Positions 1-6,731 of a DNA stretch of 30,479 nucleotides are shown in pieces. The notes beneath the pieces were generated by a model. That model did no database searches. It was not told the origin of the DNA and saw only the letters and a program-made list of their open reading frames with translations. Source of the stretch: Legionellales bacterium UBA4759. GTDB lineage: Bacteria > Pseudomonadota > Gammaproteobacteria > Legionellales > Legionellaceae. Both the position numbers and the translations under genes were made by a program. Location of the stretch: contig DHHZ01000062.1 of assembly GCA_002403515.1 (NCBI GenBank), forward strand, positions 1 through 30,479, in the 5' to 3' direction. Positions within the stretch are counted from its first letter, which is position 1. Each line of letters opens with the position of its first letter.

Positions 1-2
1 GG

Positions 3-263
3 CTAATTAACCGCTTACAATATATCAAACAGTTGGTGATTGAACTCGAGTCTCTGGTTGAGGCTAATGGTGTCGCAATTAAAAAACCTCTTTCCCACAT
101 TGCCTTTCTCATTGAACAACTCCAACCTTTCCAAACCAATAAGGAAGTGTGGTTTACAAGCATCAATCAGGAAGAATTGAAAACGGTGCAACAACATTTG
201 ATTAATATAAATTTGGCTATTATTAATGCGTTACATGACTTGTCACAAATAGATGTTAAATAA
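3..263 (+). CDS. 3' end of an unrecognised protein (5' end outside window)
   Basis: The frame is open from the first base of the window to a TAA at 261-263, so this is the C-terminal 86 or so residues of a longer gene. An internal TTG at 33 is not a convincing start because no Shine-Dalgarno sequence precedes it. The product looks soluble and mostly helical, rich in Leu, Ile, Gln and Asn, with no cysteine, membrane segment or recognisable motif. Its stop lies 16 bases before the likely start of the next gene, so the two are probably co-transcribed. I do not recognise the family. A flagellar or secretion chaperone-like helical protein is possible, but nothing here proves it. Confidence 0.55.
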   Translation, partial: LINRLQYIKQLVIELESLVEANGVAIKKPLSHIAFLIEQLQPFQTNKEVWFTSINQEELKTVQQHLININLAIINALHDLSQIDVK

Positions 264-279
264 GGTCAGGGAGAATGGT

Positions 280-774
280 ATGTCCGCAGACAAACGATCA
301 GAAGTCGTAAGTGAAAAAGAAATACAACAAAGTTTAGAAGATAAACTGGTAGATGCTGAAAATAAATCTTTTAAAGATGTTCTGTATGATATTGTAACTG
401 GAATAATGGCTCTTATAGCAGCAGCAATAGCTTTTGCCCTATTCTTGCTACTTGTTAAAGCCGCTGGTCCTGCGGCCGTGGTGATTGGTCTTGGTGGTGG
501 GGTGGTTGTTTTTGGTATTGCAGCTACATGTATCGGTGTTAGTATGATATTGGACAATACAATTAAATTATTTGCAAAACTTCTTGACACGACTGTTTCA
601 TTATTGTCAGGAAAAAATTTAGGCGTTGAAACCGGATATTCTAAACTTAAGATATCCGCTGGAGAAGCCTATAATCAACTGAAAATATTTCTAAGTGATG
701 TTGCAACTCGTATATTTGGTTCAAGCGAAGATAAAAAAGAACATACAGCTCCACGAACAACCGGTAATGGTTAA
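280..774 (+). CDS. Small membrane protein with a two-helix hairpin, unknown function
   Basis: This is a 164-residue protein. An in-frame ATG at 253 exists, but ATG 280 is preceded by AGGGAG at good spacing, so 280 is the chosen start. The N-terminus (about 1-36) is charged and hydrophilic. Two hydrophobic segments follow at about 38-59 and 62-92; the second is rich in Gly, Ala and Val with a GLGGG stretch, which suggests a tightly packed helical hairpin. After a soluble middle part the C-terminus is polar (SSEDKKEH). No catalytic motif is visible. It probably shares a transcript with the partial gene upstream and is separated from rpsF by 153 bases holding a promoter. Family unknown. Confidence 0.7.
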   Translation: MSADKRSEVVSEKEIQQSLEDKLVDAENKSFKDVLYDIVTGIMALIAAAIAFALFLLLVKAAGPAAVVIGLGGGVVVFGIAATCIGVSMILDNTIKLFAKLLDTTVSLLSGKNLGVETGYSKLKISAGEAYNQLKIFLSDVATRIFGSSEDKKEHTAPRTTGNG

Positions 775-835
775 TAAATATCATTACTAATTGTATTTTC
801 TATTTCAAAAACGCCAATCTAATTGATGAAAAATC

Positions 836-864
836 TTGCAATATTGGTGCAATTGCATTAATAT
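836..864 (+). promoter_or_regulatory. Candidate sigma70 promoter of the rpsF operon
   Basis: TTGCAA (836-841), a 17-base spacer and TAATAT (859-864) lie 64 bases ahead of the rpsF start, in the only sizeable gap upstream of the ribosomal-protein operon. The -10 element matches 4 of 6 consensus bases. Confidence 0.45.
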
Positions 865-885
865 CCGTATTGCTTTTAAAACCTT

Positions 886-908
886 GCCTGACTTAATCCC
901 AAGCAGGC
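886..908 (+). promoter_or_regulatory. Hairpin in the rpsF leader
   Basis: GCCTG (886-890) pairs with CAGGC (904-908) around a 13-base loop, just before the rpsF ribosome-binding site (TAAGGA, 916-921). Leaders of rpsF operons in many bacteria carry an autoregulatory RNA bound by the S6:S18 complex, whose hallmark is a CCG in a loop. The only CCG here is at 865-867, overlapping the putative -10 region, so assignment to that RNA family is weak. Confidence 0.25.
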
Positions 909-927
909 TTAACCATAAGGAATTTCA

Positions 928-1275
928 ATGAGACATTATGAAATTGTTTTTTTAATTCATCCCGATCAAAGCGATCAAGTTCCAGGTATCATGGAGCGTT
1001 ACGAAGGAATTATTGCTAAACATGAAGGCAAAATTCATCGTAAAGAAGATTGGGGCCGCAAGCAGTTGGCATATCCTATTCAAGATGTTCACAAAGCACA
1101 TTATTTACTTTTAAACGTTGAAATCTCTGATGCAGCGTTAGCTGAGTTAAAAAATGTTGTGAAATTCAACGATGCTATTTTACGTCACTTAATTATTCGT
1201 GAAAACCAAGCGGTTACTCATGAATCACCAATGATGCGTAAAGAAAAAGAACATCGCGAAAATAAAGGAGAGTAA
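928..1275 (+). CDS. rpsF: 30S ribosomal protein S6
   Basis: This is a 115-residue S6 protein. It starts with the typical MRHYEIVFLIHPDQSDQV strand and includes the conserved EDWGRKQLAYPI block and the FNDAILRHL block near residues 87-95. S6 binds 16S rRNA in the small-subunit platform together with S18. The long acidic tail found in E. coli S6 is absent, and the C-terminus is a short charged tail. The start is supported by TAAGGA upstream and the match to the family N-terminus. rpsR follows after two bases, so translation is probably coupled. Confidence 0.97.
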   Translation: MRHYEIVFLIHPDQSDQVPGIMERYEGIIAKHEGKIHRKEDWGRKQLAYPIQDVHKAHYLLLNVEISDAALAELKNVVKFNDAILRHLIIRENQAVTHESPMMRKEKEHRENKGE

Positions 1276-1277
1276 TT

Positions 1278-1505
1278 ATGTCAAACGCTTTTAGAAGAAA
1301 GAAAGGTTCAAATTTAACAGCTGAATCAGCGCCAGCAATCGATTATAAAGATGTTTCTTTATTGAAAAACTATATCACTGAAACTGGTAAAATCGTTCCT
1401 AGTCGTATTACTGGTGTTCCCGCTAAAGTGCAACGTCAATTAGCTCGTGCTATTAAACACGCTCGCTTTTTAGCTTTATTACCATATTGTGATAGCCACC
1501 GATAA
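1278..1505 (+). CDS. rpsR: 30S ribosomal protein S18
   Basis: This is a 75-residue S18 protein with the expected length and core: IDYKDVSLLKNYITETGKI followed by PSRITGVPAK and QRQLARAIKHARFLALLPY. It occupies the 30S platform next to S6. A GGAG ribosome-binding site lies inside the end of rpsF. The neighbour on the 3' side is a DUF2232 membrane protein rather than dnaB or priB, an arrangement I recall from Pseudomonas and other gammaproteobacteria. Confidence 0.97.
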   Translation: MSNAFRRKKGSNLTAESAPAIDYKDVSLLKNYITETGKIVPSRITGVPAKVQRQLARAIKHARFLALLPYCDSHR

Positions 1506-1510
1506 TAACA

Positions 1511-2428
1511 ATGAGAACCAGAGTTAACCCATTACAACATTTTGTTGCGAAGCTTCTCCAGAAGCCTCAGTATGCCTGGTACGCAACAATACCTATGTCT
1601 TGCTTTGATTTAACAGCATGGTTATCTTTAACCATCATCATGCTGATTATTCTTAGACAAGGCTTGAAATCTGCATGGAATTTAATGTGTGCAAATTTTG
1701 TTGTACATGGTTTGGCGTTATATTGGGTTGAACCCGGCCTTGATTCTTGGGTAAATGCCTTTATGGATTTTTGGCCTGGTTATATTGCTGCATTTGTGTT
1801 GTTGTATTTTCGAAACTGGGTTTCGGTTGCTTATGCAATTGTGCTCATGAGTGGTGTTTTTGGTGCTGGGTTAGATTTTTTCTTTCCTCACTATGCTATT
1901 GCTCAATTGAATCTAATGCTACATGCAGCTAACAAACTTAATTTGCCTTTGCCAGTATCAACATTCACTCAAGTGGTTAAGCAAAACCAAGATTTGAGTA
2001 TACATTTGATTTTGGGCTTACAAATGTTGTCTGCGGCTTTTAACGCAATCATCAGTTTAACAATGGCACGTTCCATACAATCACAGCTCTTTTATCCCAT
2101 GGGCTTTATTCATGAAATGTTAAATCTTCGTGGATGCCGATGGTTATTGGTGAGTGTGTTGGTGAGTATGTTTTTGGTTTGGGGAATGGGCTCTTTGATA
2201 CCTTTATATTTTATACCGACTGTATTGATGTATTTCTTTGCTGTTGGCATGAGTATTGGTGTGAGTGCATTGTCTAAATATCGTGTCCAATTGGTGATGA
2301 TGGCATTAACCTTGGCTGCTTTTGTATTGCCATATGTCATGATACCAACATTTGTTGTTTTAGGGGCTTTGGATTCTGTAATGAATTTTAGGGCTTTACT
2401 CGCTAAACGATTAAAGCCAACCATTTAA
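1511..2428 (+). CDS. DUF2232-like polytopic inner-membrane protein
   Basis: This 305-residue protein is hydrophobic almost throughout, with about eight predicted membrane segments starting near residues 30-50. The last ones end in a short basic tail (LLAKRLKPTI). Its length, topology and position between rpsR and rplI match the DUF2232/YybS-like family found at this place in Pseudomonas and relatives; the family's function is not established. The ribosome-binding site before ATG 1511 is weak, and the gene begins 5 bases after rpsR, so it probably depends on coupling. Codon use resembles the neighbours and there is no sign of transfer. Confidence 0.8.
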   Translation: MRTRVNPLQHFVAKLLQKPQYAWYATIPMSCFDLTAWLSLTIIMLIILRQGLKSAWNLMCANFVVHGLALYWVEPGLDSWVNAFMDFWPGYIAAFVLLYFRNWVSVAYAIVLMSGVFGAGLDFFFPHYAIAQLNLMLHAANKLNLPLPVSTFTQVVKQNQDLSIHLILGLQMLSAAFNAIISLTMARSIQSQLFYPMGFIHEMLNLRGCRWLLVSVLVSMFLVWGMGSLIPLYFIPTVLMYFFAVGMSIGVSALSKYRVQLVMMALTLAAFVLPYVMIPTFVVLGALDSVMNFRALLAKRLKPTI

Positions 2429-2440
2429 GGGGTATATAAA

Positions 2441-2890
2441 ATGCAAGTTATTTTATTAGAAAAAGTACGTGGTCTTGGAAACTTAGGTGACTGCGTAGAA
2501 GTTAAGCCAGGTTATGGCCGTAACTTTTTAATTCCACAAAAGAAAGCCGTATTTGCAACTAAAGAAAACCAAGCGGCTTTTGAAGCTCGTCGTTCTGAAT
2601 TAGAAAAAAATGCTGCTCAATCTTTCGCAAAAGCGCAAGAACGTGCTGCTAAGTTTAATGATTTGACCATAACTATCGCTGCACAAGCAAGTGATGAAGG
2701 TAAATTATACGGTTCAGTCGGTATTACTGAAATTTTAGAAGCTTTGCAAGAAAAAGGCGTAGAAATCAGTAAACGTGAAATTCAATTACCAACAGGCCCA
2801 ATTTACTCGATTGGTGACTATGTTATTGATTTAATTTTACATAGCGATGTAATTGCAAACCTACAGTTAACTGTCGTTTCTGCAAAATAA
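2441..2890 (+). CDS. rplI: 50S ribosomal protein L9
   Basis: This is a 149-residue L9, the normal length. It has the N-terminal domain signature MQVILLEKVRGLGNLGD followed by VEVKPGYGRNFLIPQKKA, then the long central helix (about 45-75) and the C-terminal domain with SVGITEI. L9 sits at the base of the L1 stalk and affects reading-frame fidelity. GGGGTATATAAA before the ATG supplies the ribosome-binding site. It is the last gene of the rpsF operon and is followed directly by a strong terminator. dnaB, usually next in relatives, is instead about 23 kb downstream. Confidence 0.97.
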   Translation: MQVILLEKVRGLGNLGDCVEVKPGYGRNFLIPQKKAVFATKENQAAFEARRSELEKNAAQSFAKAQERAAKFNDLTITIAAQASDEGKLYGSVGITEILEALQEKGVEISKREIQLPTGPIYSIGDYVIDLILHSDVIANLQLTVVSAK

Positions 2891-2892
2891 TT

Positions 2893-2915
2893 AAAGGAGC
2901 GAAAGCTCCTTTTTT
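2893..2915 (+). terminator. Rho-independent terminator of the rpsF-rplI operon
   Basis: AAAGGAGC (2893-2900), a GAAA tetraloop, GCTCCTTT (2905-2912) and a run of T form a classic stem with a U-tract, three bases after the rplI stop. The stem also ends the convergent minus-strand gene, whose stop codon overlaps the U-tract. Confidence 0.92.
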
Positions 2916-3552
2916 ATATCTTAAATCCTCTTTTTTTAACTCCCAATAATTCTTTGATTTCATTAAATTCAGTTTTATGATCTTTGGGGATTGTAAGCAT
3001 TTCGATTTTTTCTTGCATGTATGCATTAAAGATTTCAATTCTACTTTCAAAATAATTTAAAAATTCTTCATTGATTAAGTATTCTTGGCTTGGTTTTAAC
3101 TTGTGTTTGGATTGATAGAGTTCAAGTGGGGTTAATTCATGGACTTGCAAGAAGGGATTATAAATATAAGTTTGATTGTTAAAATCAATACGCACCAAAA
3201 CTTGATTGTCGGGATAGAACTGTAAAAAAATTTTAAATTTTTCATGATGTTTTTTTAGCAGTTCAAGCAATTGAATAGCCGCATAAGATGCAAATATAGA
3301 TTGGTTGCCCACATGAAACGTATGGAAAATAAGTGCTTCACGAATAATATTTATTTTTTGAGAAATTTCAAATTGATAGGGGATGATTCCAAATATTTGA
3401 TACTGGGCACCTAAATCAAAAGAGTTTTTTTTCAAACCAAAAGTCAAGTAATCAACAATCCATAAAAGATTTTGTTGATTCATTTCAAAGCTTTTGAATA
3501 AGCCCTTTGCGGAAACTGAAAGTGGATTGAGCAAATCTTCAAGCTTCATCAT
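2914..3552 (-). CDS. Unrecognised 212-residue protein, possibly a degenerate papain/transglutaminase-like fold
   Basis: The frame could start at 3612, but ATG 3552 has an AAAAGG ribosome-binding site six bases upstream and a good promoter before it, giving 212 residues. It has no signal peptide or membrane segment. Residues 81-133 show a pattern reminiscent of papain/transglutaminase-like enzymes: a glycine and helix start (VGNQSIFASYAAIQLL), a strand after DNQ (NQVLVRI) and a strand ending YIYNPF. Where such enzymes carry Cys, His and Asp, this protein has Gln84, Gln117 and Asn132, so if the fold is right it would be catalytically dead. That reading is inference. The gene is convergent with rplI. 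Confidence 0.7.
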   Translation of the reverse strand: MMKLEDLLNPLSVSAKGLFKSFEMNQQNLLWIVDYLTFGLKKNSFDLGAQYQIFGIIPYQFEISQKINIIREALIFHTFHVGNQSIFASYAAIQLLELLKKHHEKFKIFLQFYPDNQVLVRIDFNNQTYIYNPFLQVHELTPLELYQSKHKLKPSQEYLINEEFLNYFESRIEIFNAYMQEKIEMLTIPKDHKTEFNEIKELLGVKKRGFKI

Positions 3553-3582
3553 ATATAACCTTTTAATAAATGCTTTGAATAT

Positions 3583-3612
3583 ATTATAGGCTATCCATGA
3601 GGACATTGTCAT
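3583..3612 (-). promoter_or_regulatory. Promoter of the 212-residue unknown gene
   Basis: On the minus strand, ATGACA (5 of 6 to the -35 consensus) is followed after 18 bases by a perfect TATAAT. Transcription would begin about 24 bases before ATG 3552. This supports the shorter start, because the longer frame would begin inside the promoter. Confidence 0.6.
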
Positions 3613-3693
3613 GAATCAAAAACATTTTGTTCTTAAATTTTCCCAATGGTTTTTAGCATAAACATATCGATTTTATTTCAGGTTTTAAACAGA

Positions 3694-3718
3694 TTTATCC
3701 ACAGAAACTGTGGGTAAA
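3694..3718. repeat. Inverted pair of DnaA boxes forming an 11-bp hairpin
   Basis: TTTATCCACAG and CTGTGGGTAAA are inverted copies with one mismatch (a G-U wobble in RNA) separated by AAA. No T-run follows on either strand, so this is not a typical terminator. The arms coincide with DnaA boxes, an arrangement common at bacterial origins. Confidence 0.7.
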
Positions 3719-3821
3719 TATGATGTCAATAATTTTTTAAAAATTATTTAATCTCATAAAATCAGTTAGTTATAAAAGGGTGTTTATTTTTTTTCTAAAT
3801 GTCCTAACATTACCCAAAAAG

Positions 3822-3830
3822 TTATCCACA
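3822..3830 (+). promoter_or_regulatory. Perfect DnaA box
   Basis: TTATCCACA, identical to the strong E. coli R1-type box, lies in the same direct orientation as the box at 3695-3703 and 127 bases away. Confidence 0.6.
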
Positions 3831-3915
3831 ATTTTATTTTGATCATTTGTTTCATTTATTTTCAGATTTAAAAATTTTTAAGAAATATGTTACATCAAGC
3901 TTATTTTCATAAGAT

Positions 3916-4254
3916 TTATTTTGAGCTAGGTGAAGAACTTAAAAATGGAATAATTTGATAGGCAGGCACTTCATAAGGATGTGCCTCAATCAATGCTTGA
4001 ATACAGGACGTTAATTTTTCTTTGGGGCAGATGATTTCAACTTTATACTCAGGTAAGGTTTCCAGTTGCGCAACAGTCCCAATGTGAGGGGTAGCGCCCT
4101 CTAAAGGGCGATATTGTCCGGTACCCAGTGTTTGCCAACATGCTTTGTCGTAGTTGCCAAAATCGCCAGCACCTTTTGAAAAAAGGGCTTCCTTGACGAT
4201 TTCACAATGCGATTCGGGGACATAAAAACAGATTAAATAGAACCGTGTTTCCAT
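3916..4254 (-). CDS. YqfO/NIF3-associated CutA-like (PII-fold) protein
   Basis: This is a 112-residue protein. It resembles the stand-alone form of the small domain inserted in YqfO/NIF3 proteins, related to CutA and PII folds. Visible features are the first strand (FYLICFYVPESHCE), a GAGDFGNYDKACW loop, GTGQYRPLEGATPHIG, and the C-terminal LIEAHPYEVPAYQI block with the HPYE motif typical of the family. Such proteins are thought to trimerise and may bind metal or nucleotides; their role is unclear. It overlaps the upstream thioredoxin-like gene by 22 bases, so translation is probably coupled. Confidence 0.85.
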   Translation of the reverse strand: METRFYLICFYVPESHCEIVKEALFSKGAGDFGNYDKACWQTLGTGQYRPLEGATPHIGTVAQLETLPEYKVEIICPKEKLTSCIQALIEAHPYEVPAYQIIPFLSSSPSSK

Positions 4255-4802
4255 TTAATATTGCATCCTAAGCTTGGCTTTTGTTCACGTTCATTGACTT
4301 TATTATTTAAAGCGCAATCAATAGCATTTTTTAAATCATCACCTGATACTGGAATTTGATTGCCAGGTCTTGAGTCATCAAATTGACCACGGTAAACAAG
4401 TTCTAAGTTTTGGTTAAACAAATAAAAGTCAGGGGTGCAAGCAGCATGATAAGTTTTTGCCACTTCTTGGGTAGAATCAAATAAATAGGGAAATGTAAAT
4501 AGGTGATTTTGGGCAAATAACTTCATTTTCTGAGGAGAGTCTTCAGGATACTGTTCAGGATCATTGGAGTTGATTGCAATCACACTTAATGGACTGTGCT
4601 GATAAGTCTGCATGAGCTCAGAAAGTTTATCAATAATATGAAGAACGTATGGGCAATGGTTACAAATGAAGACAACCAAAGTTGTTTTGCTATTTTCGGT
4701 GTAACTATTTAATTTGACTGTTTCGCCCGAGATTATATTCTCTAGGGCAAAATTTGGGGCCAAAGTGCCCAGTGCTAACATAGTAGATGCTGTTTTTACC
4801 AT
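4233..4802 (-). CDS. Thioredoxin-like (AhpC/TSA-type) family protein
   Basis: This 189-residue protein has a thioredoxin fold. Its start (ALGTLAPNFALENI) resembles peroxiredoxin-like proteins. The redox site is FICNHCPYV with Cys47 and Cys50 (CNHC), a signature of a widespread thioredoxin family that also carries AINSNDPEQYPEDSP, seen here after residue 70. A weakly hydrophobic N-terminus (MVKTASTMLALGTLA) is not a clear signal peptide. The ATG overlaps the stop of the EnhB-like gene in the sequence ATGGTAA, and the 3' end overlaps the YqfO-like gene, so all three are probably one transcript. Likely a thiol oxidoreductase; its partner is unknown. Confidence 0.88.
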   Translation of the reverse strand: MVKTASTMLALGTLAPNFALENIISGETVKLNSYTENSKTTLVVFICNHCPYVLHIIDKLSELMQTYQHSPLSVIAINSNDPEQYPEDSPQKMKLFAQNHLFTFPYLFDSTQEVAKTYHAACTPDFYLFNQNLELVYRGQFDDSRPGNQIPVSGDDLKNAIDCALNNKVNEREQKPSLGCNIKWKHGSI

Positions 4803-5275
4803 TTTAAGTATATTCCTTTTGAAGCCGATTCCTTGATGACTTGAGTGAGTTCTTTATTGGTCGAGATCCAATAATTTCCTTTGTTACTTAATGGGAATTG
4901 TGCTCTTGGGTACTGGCATACACTCAATACGCTACCACAGTTGACCTGTTCAGCAGTTTCACCTTCACCTTGCATACATTTAAAGTAAAAGTTAGAAATG
5001 TCAGATGAAAAAGCCGACCACAAGTTAACATTAAGCTTGCTTTCTAATTTTGGACTCATAAATACATCAGGTTTAGTTTCGACATGCTCTAAATAAACAT
5101 TTGCATTTCCAGAGTTTTGGATGAAATAAAGCGTTTGCGAGCCATTATCATTTAAGATGAGATATTGATTTTGAAAGGCAAAACCAGAAGCTTCACACCC
5201 GCGAGGAAATGCATGAATTTGTGTGATAGTACTTGTTAAAATGATTGTAGTTAAAATTTGTTTTATTTTTATCAT
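4796..5275 (-). CDS. Secreted protein resembling Legionella enhanced-entry protein EnhB
   Basis: This 159-residue protein has a Sec signal peptide (MIKIKQILTTIILTSTITQIHA, split as MIKIKQ plus a hydrophobic core) and a likely cut before FPRGCEASGF. The mature part contains four cysteines, including VNCGSVLSVCQYPRAQF, and ends NKGNYWISTNKE followed by SKGIYLKW. From memory this pattern matches EnhB of Legionella, a periplasmic protein of the enhABC locus linked to host-cell entry; the match was not checked by search. The C-terminal TGG TAA overlaps the start of the thioredoxin-like gene, so cysteine redox chemistry may link the two. No enhA or enhC neighbour is present. Confidence 0.65.
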   Translation of the reverse strand: MIKIKQILTTIILTSTITQIHAFPRGCEASGFAFQNQYLILNDNGSQTLYFIQNSGNANVYLEHVETKPDVFMSPKLESKLNVNLWSAFSSDISNFYFKCMQGEGETAEQVNCGSVLSVCQYPRAQFPLSNKGNYWISTNKELTQVIKESASKGIYLKW

Positions 5276-5360
5276 TATTTTACTCAGATTTCTGCAACAA
5301 TTATGCTATTATTTTATAAGATTATTGAATAAAGTCTACTATCTGATTGAGAATAAATAT

Positions 5361-6731
5361 ATGTCAATTCAAACGATAAATCCGGCAAATGGTACATCTT
5401 TAGAAAGTTATAAATTATTATCTAAAACAGAAATAAAATCTAAAATTGGAAAGGCCCATCAAACTTTCTTGAGCTGGAAAAAACTTACATTGGTTGAAAG
5501 ACAAAAGTTCTTTTTAAAATTAATCGATGTCCTTGAACAAGAAAAGGATAACTGTGCGCGCTTGAGTGCTTTAGAAATGGGCAAGCCTATTCAATTTGGT
5601 CGCGCGGAAATTGAAAAATGCATTTGGTGTTGTCGATTTTATATAGAGCAAGCGCCTAATTTTTTAGAATCCATACATGTTCAAACAGAGTTTGCTTCAA
5701 GTTATGTCACTTACAATCCATTGGGCGTAATTTTGGCAGTAATGCCTTGGAATTTTCCATTTTGGCAGGTATTGCGGTTTGCTATACCGACACTGATGGC
5801 GGGTAATACAGTATTACTTAAACATGCCAGTATTGTTGCTGGTTCTGGCCAAAAGATTGAAGAGTTATTTGTTAAAGCAGGATTTCCTGAACATGCCTTG
5901 AGTAATTTGTGTATTAACTCCAGCGAAGTTGCAGATATTATTGCCGATAGCAAAGTCCAAGGTGTTACTTTAACAGGTAGTGAAGAGGTGGGTCGAAAAA
6001 TTGCCAGTACTGCTGGACTCTATTTAAAGAAAGTTTCATTGGAGTTGGGTGGTAATGATGCATGCTTAGTACTTGCCGATGCAAACCTTAAAGAGGCTGC
6101 TAAGGCGATTGTATCATCCCGCATGAGAAATACTGGCCAAGTTTGTGTTGCCACCAAAAGAGTGATTGTTGATAGCCAAGTGCATGATGAGTTGGTTGAA
6201 CTGATTCGTCTTGAAATGAAAAAATTTACCATGGGCAATCCTTTGGATGATGCATGTAATTTTGGTCCTATGGCTCGCGAAGATCTACGTCAGGAGCTTC
6301 ATCAACAAGTTCAAACGATTATCAAAGAGGGTGGGGTTTTAGTCGAAGGTGGCTTTATTCATGATGGAGAGGGCTTTTACTATCCACCGACTTTAATCAC
6401 GCATGTTACCAAAGAATCATTAGCCTATGAACAAGAACTTTTTGGTCCTGTCATAGCCATTAGTCAGTTTTCACATTTAGATGAAGGCCTCGAATTGGTT
6501 AATTTTACTGATTATGGATTAGGCGGGGCGGTTTTTTCTACCAATATTGAAATTGCTCAGCATTTGGCTACTCATATTATTGAATCAGGTGTTTGTTTTG
6601 TAAATTTACCTGTTACCTCTGACCCAAGACTTCCTTTTGGCGGTATAAAAAACTCAGGATTTGGTCGGGAGTTATCGAAAGAAGGGATGATTGAATTTAT
6701 GAACATTAAAACGGTCATTATTAATGATTAA
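5361..6731 (+). CDS. sad: NAD(P)-dependent succinate-semialdehyde-type dehydrogenase (Sad/YneI-like)
   Basis: This 456-residue aldehyde dehydrogenase oxidises an aldehyde, probably succinate semialdehyde, to its acid. It has the cofactor-binding stretch MPWNFPFWQV, the general base in SLELGGND (Glu228) and the nucleophile in NTGQVCVATKR (Cys262). The end SGFGRELSKEG is typical of the family. The short length and IMPWNFP/LKHA-type blocks resemble E. coli Sad (YneI). The frame is open back to 5223, but that 46-codon extension is hydrophobic, has no family match and runs over the start of the divergent EnhB-like gene, so ATG 5361 was chosen. It overlaps the next gene by 8 bases (ATGATTAA). Confidence 0.9.
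   Translation: MSIQTINPANGTSLESYKLLSKTEIKSKIGKAHQTFLSWKKLTLVERQKFFLKLIDVLEQEKDNCARLSALEMGKPIQFGRAEIEKCIWCCRFYIEQAPNFLESIHVQTEFASSYVTYNPLGVILAVMPWNFPFWQVLRFAIPTLMAGNTVLLKHASIVAGSGQKIEELFVKAGFPEHALSNLCINSSEVADIIADSKVQGVTLTGSEEVGRKIASTAGLYLKKVSLELGGNDACLVLADANLKEAAKAIVSSRMRNTGQVCVATKRVIVDSQVHDELVELIRLEMKKFTMGNPLDDACNFGPMAREDLRQELHQQVQTIIKEGGVLVEGGFIHDGEGFYYPPTLITHVTKESLAYEQELFGPVIAISQFSHLDEGLELVNFTDYGLGGAVFSTNIEIAQHLATHIIESGVCFVNLPVTSDPRLPFGGIKNSGFGRELSKEGMIEFMNIKTVIIND

Larger units (their letters stand above)
3553..3915. other. AT-rich non-coding spacer with a DnaA-box cluster (candidate replication origin)
   Basis: This 363-base spacer contains no plausible gene. It holds a perfect DnaA box TTATCCACA at 3695-3703, an inverted near-perfect one (TGTGGGTAA, 3709-3717) five bases further on, and a second perfect box at 3822-3830. 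Between them, 3727-3800 is almost pure A/T, as expected of an unwinding element. A single GATC is present at 3841-3844. The flanking genes are not the usual origin neighbours (dnaA, mnmG, rpmH, parAB), so it could instead be a DnaA-titrating or regulatory site. Confidence 0.5.

Noticed and set aside
243..590. 115-codon minus-strand frame rich in Pro, Thr and Ala
   Set aside because: It is antisense to the membrane-protein gene and its composition mirrors the Gly/Ala/Val codons of that gene; no ribosome-binding site.
3553..3612. Longer start (3612) of the 212-residue unknown protein
   Set aside because: It would place the start codon within a good promoter; ATG 3552 has an AAAAGG ribosome-binding site at ideal spacing.
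3694..3718. Hairpin read as a terminator for the YqfO-like gene
   Set aside because: No T-run follows on either strand, it lies about 200 bases past the stop, and its arms are DnaA boxes.
5223..5360. 46-codon in-frame extension of the aldehyde dehydrogenase, hydrophobic and signal-like
   Set aside because: No family member has it, it overlaps the start of the divergent EnhB-like gene, and ATG 5361 gives the usual N-terminus.
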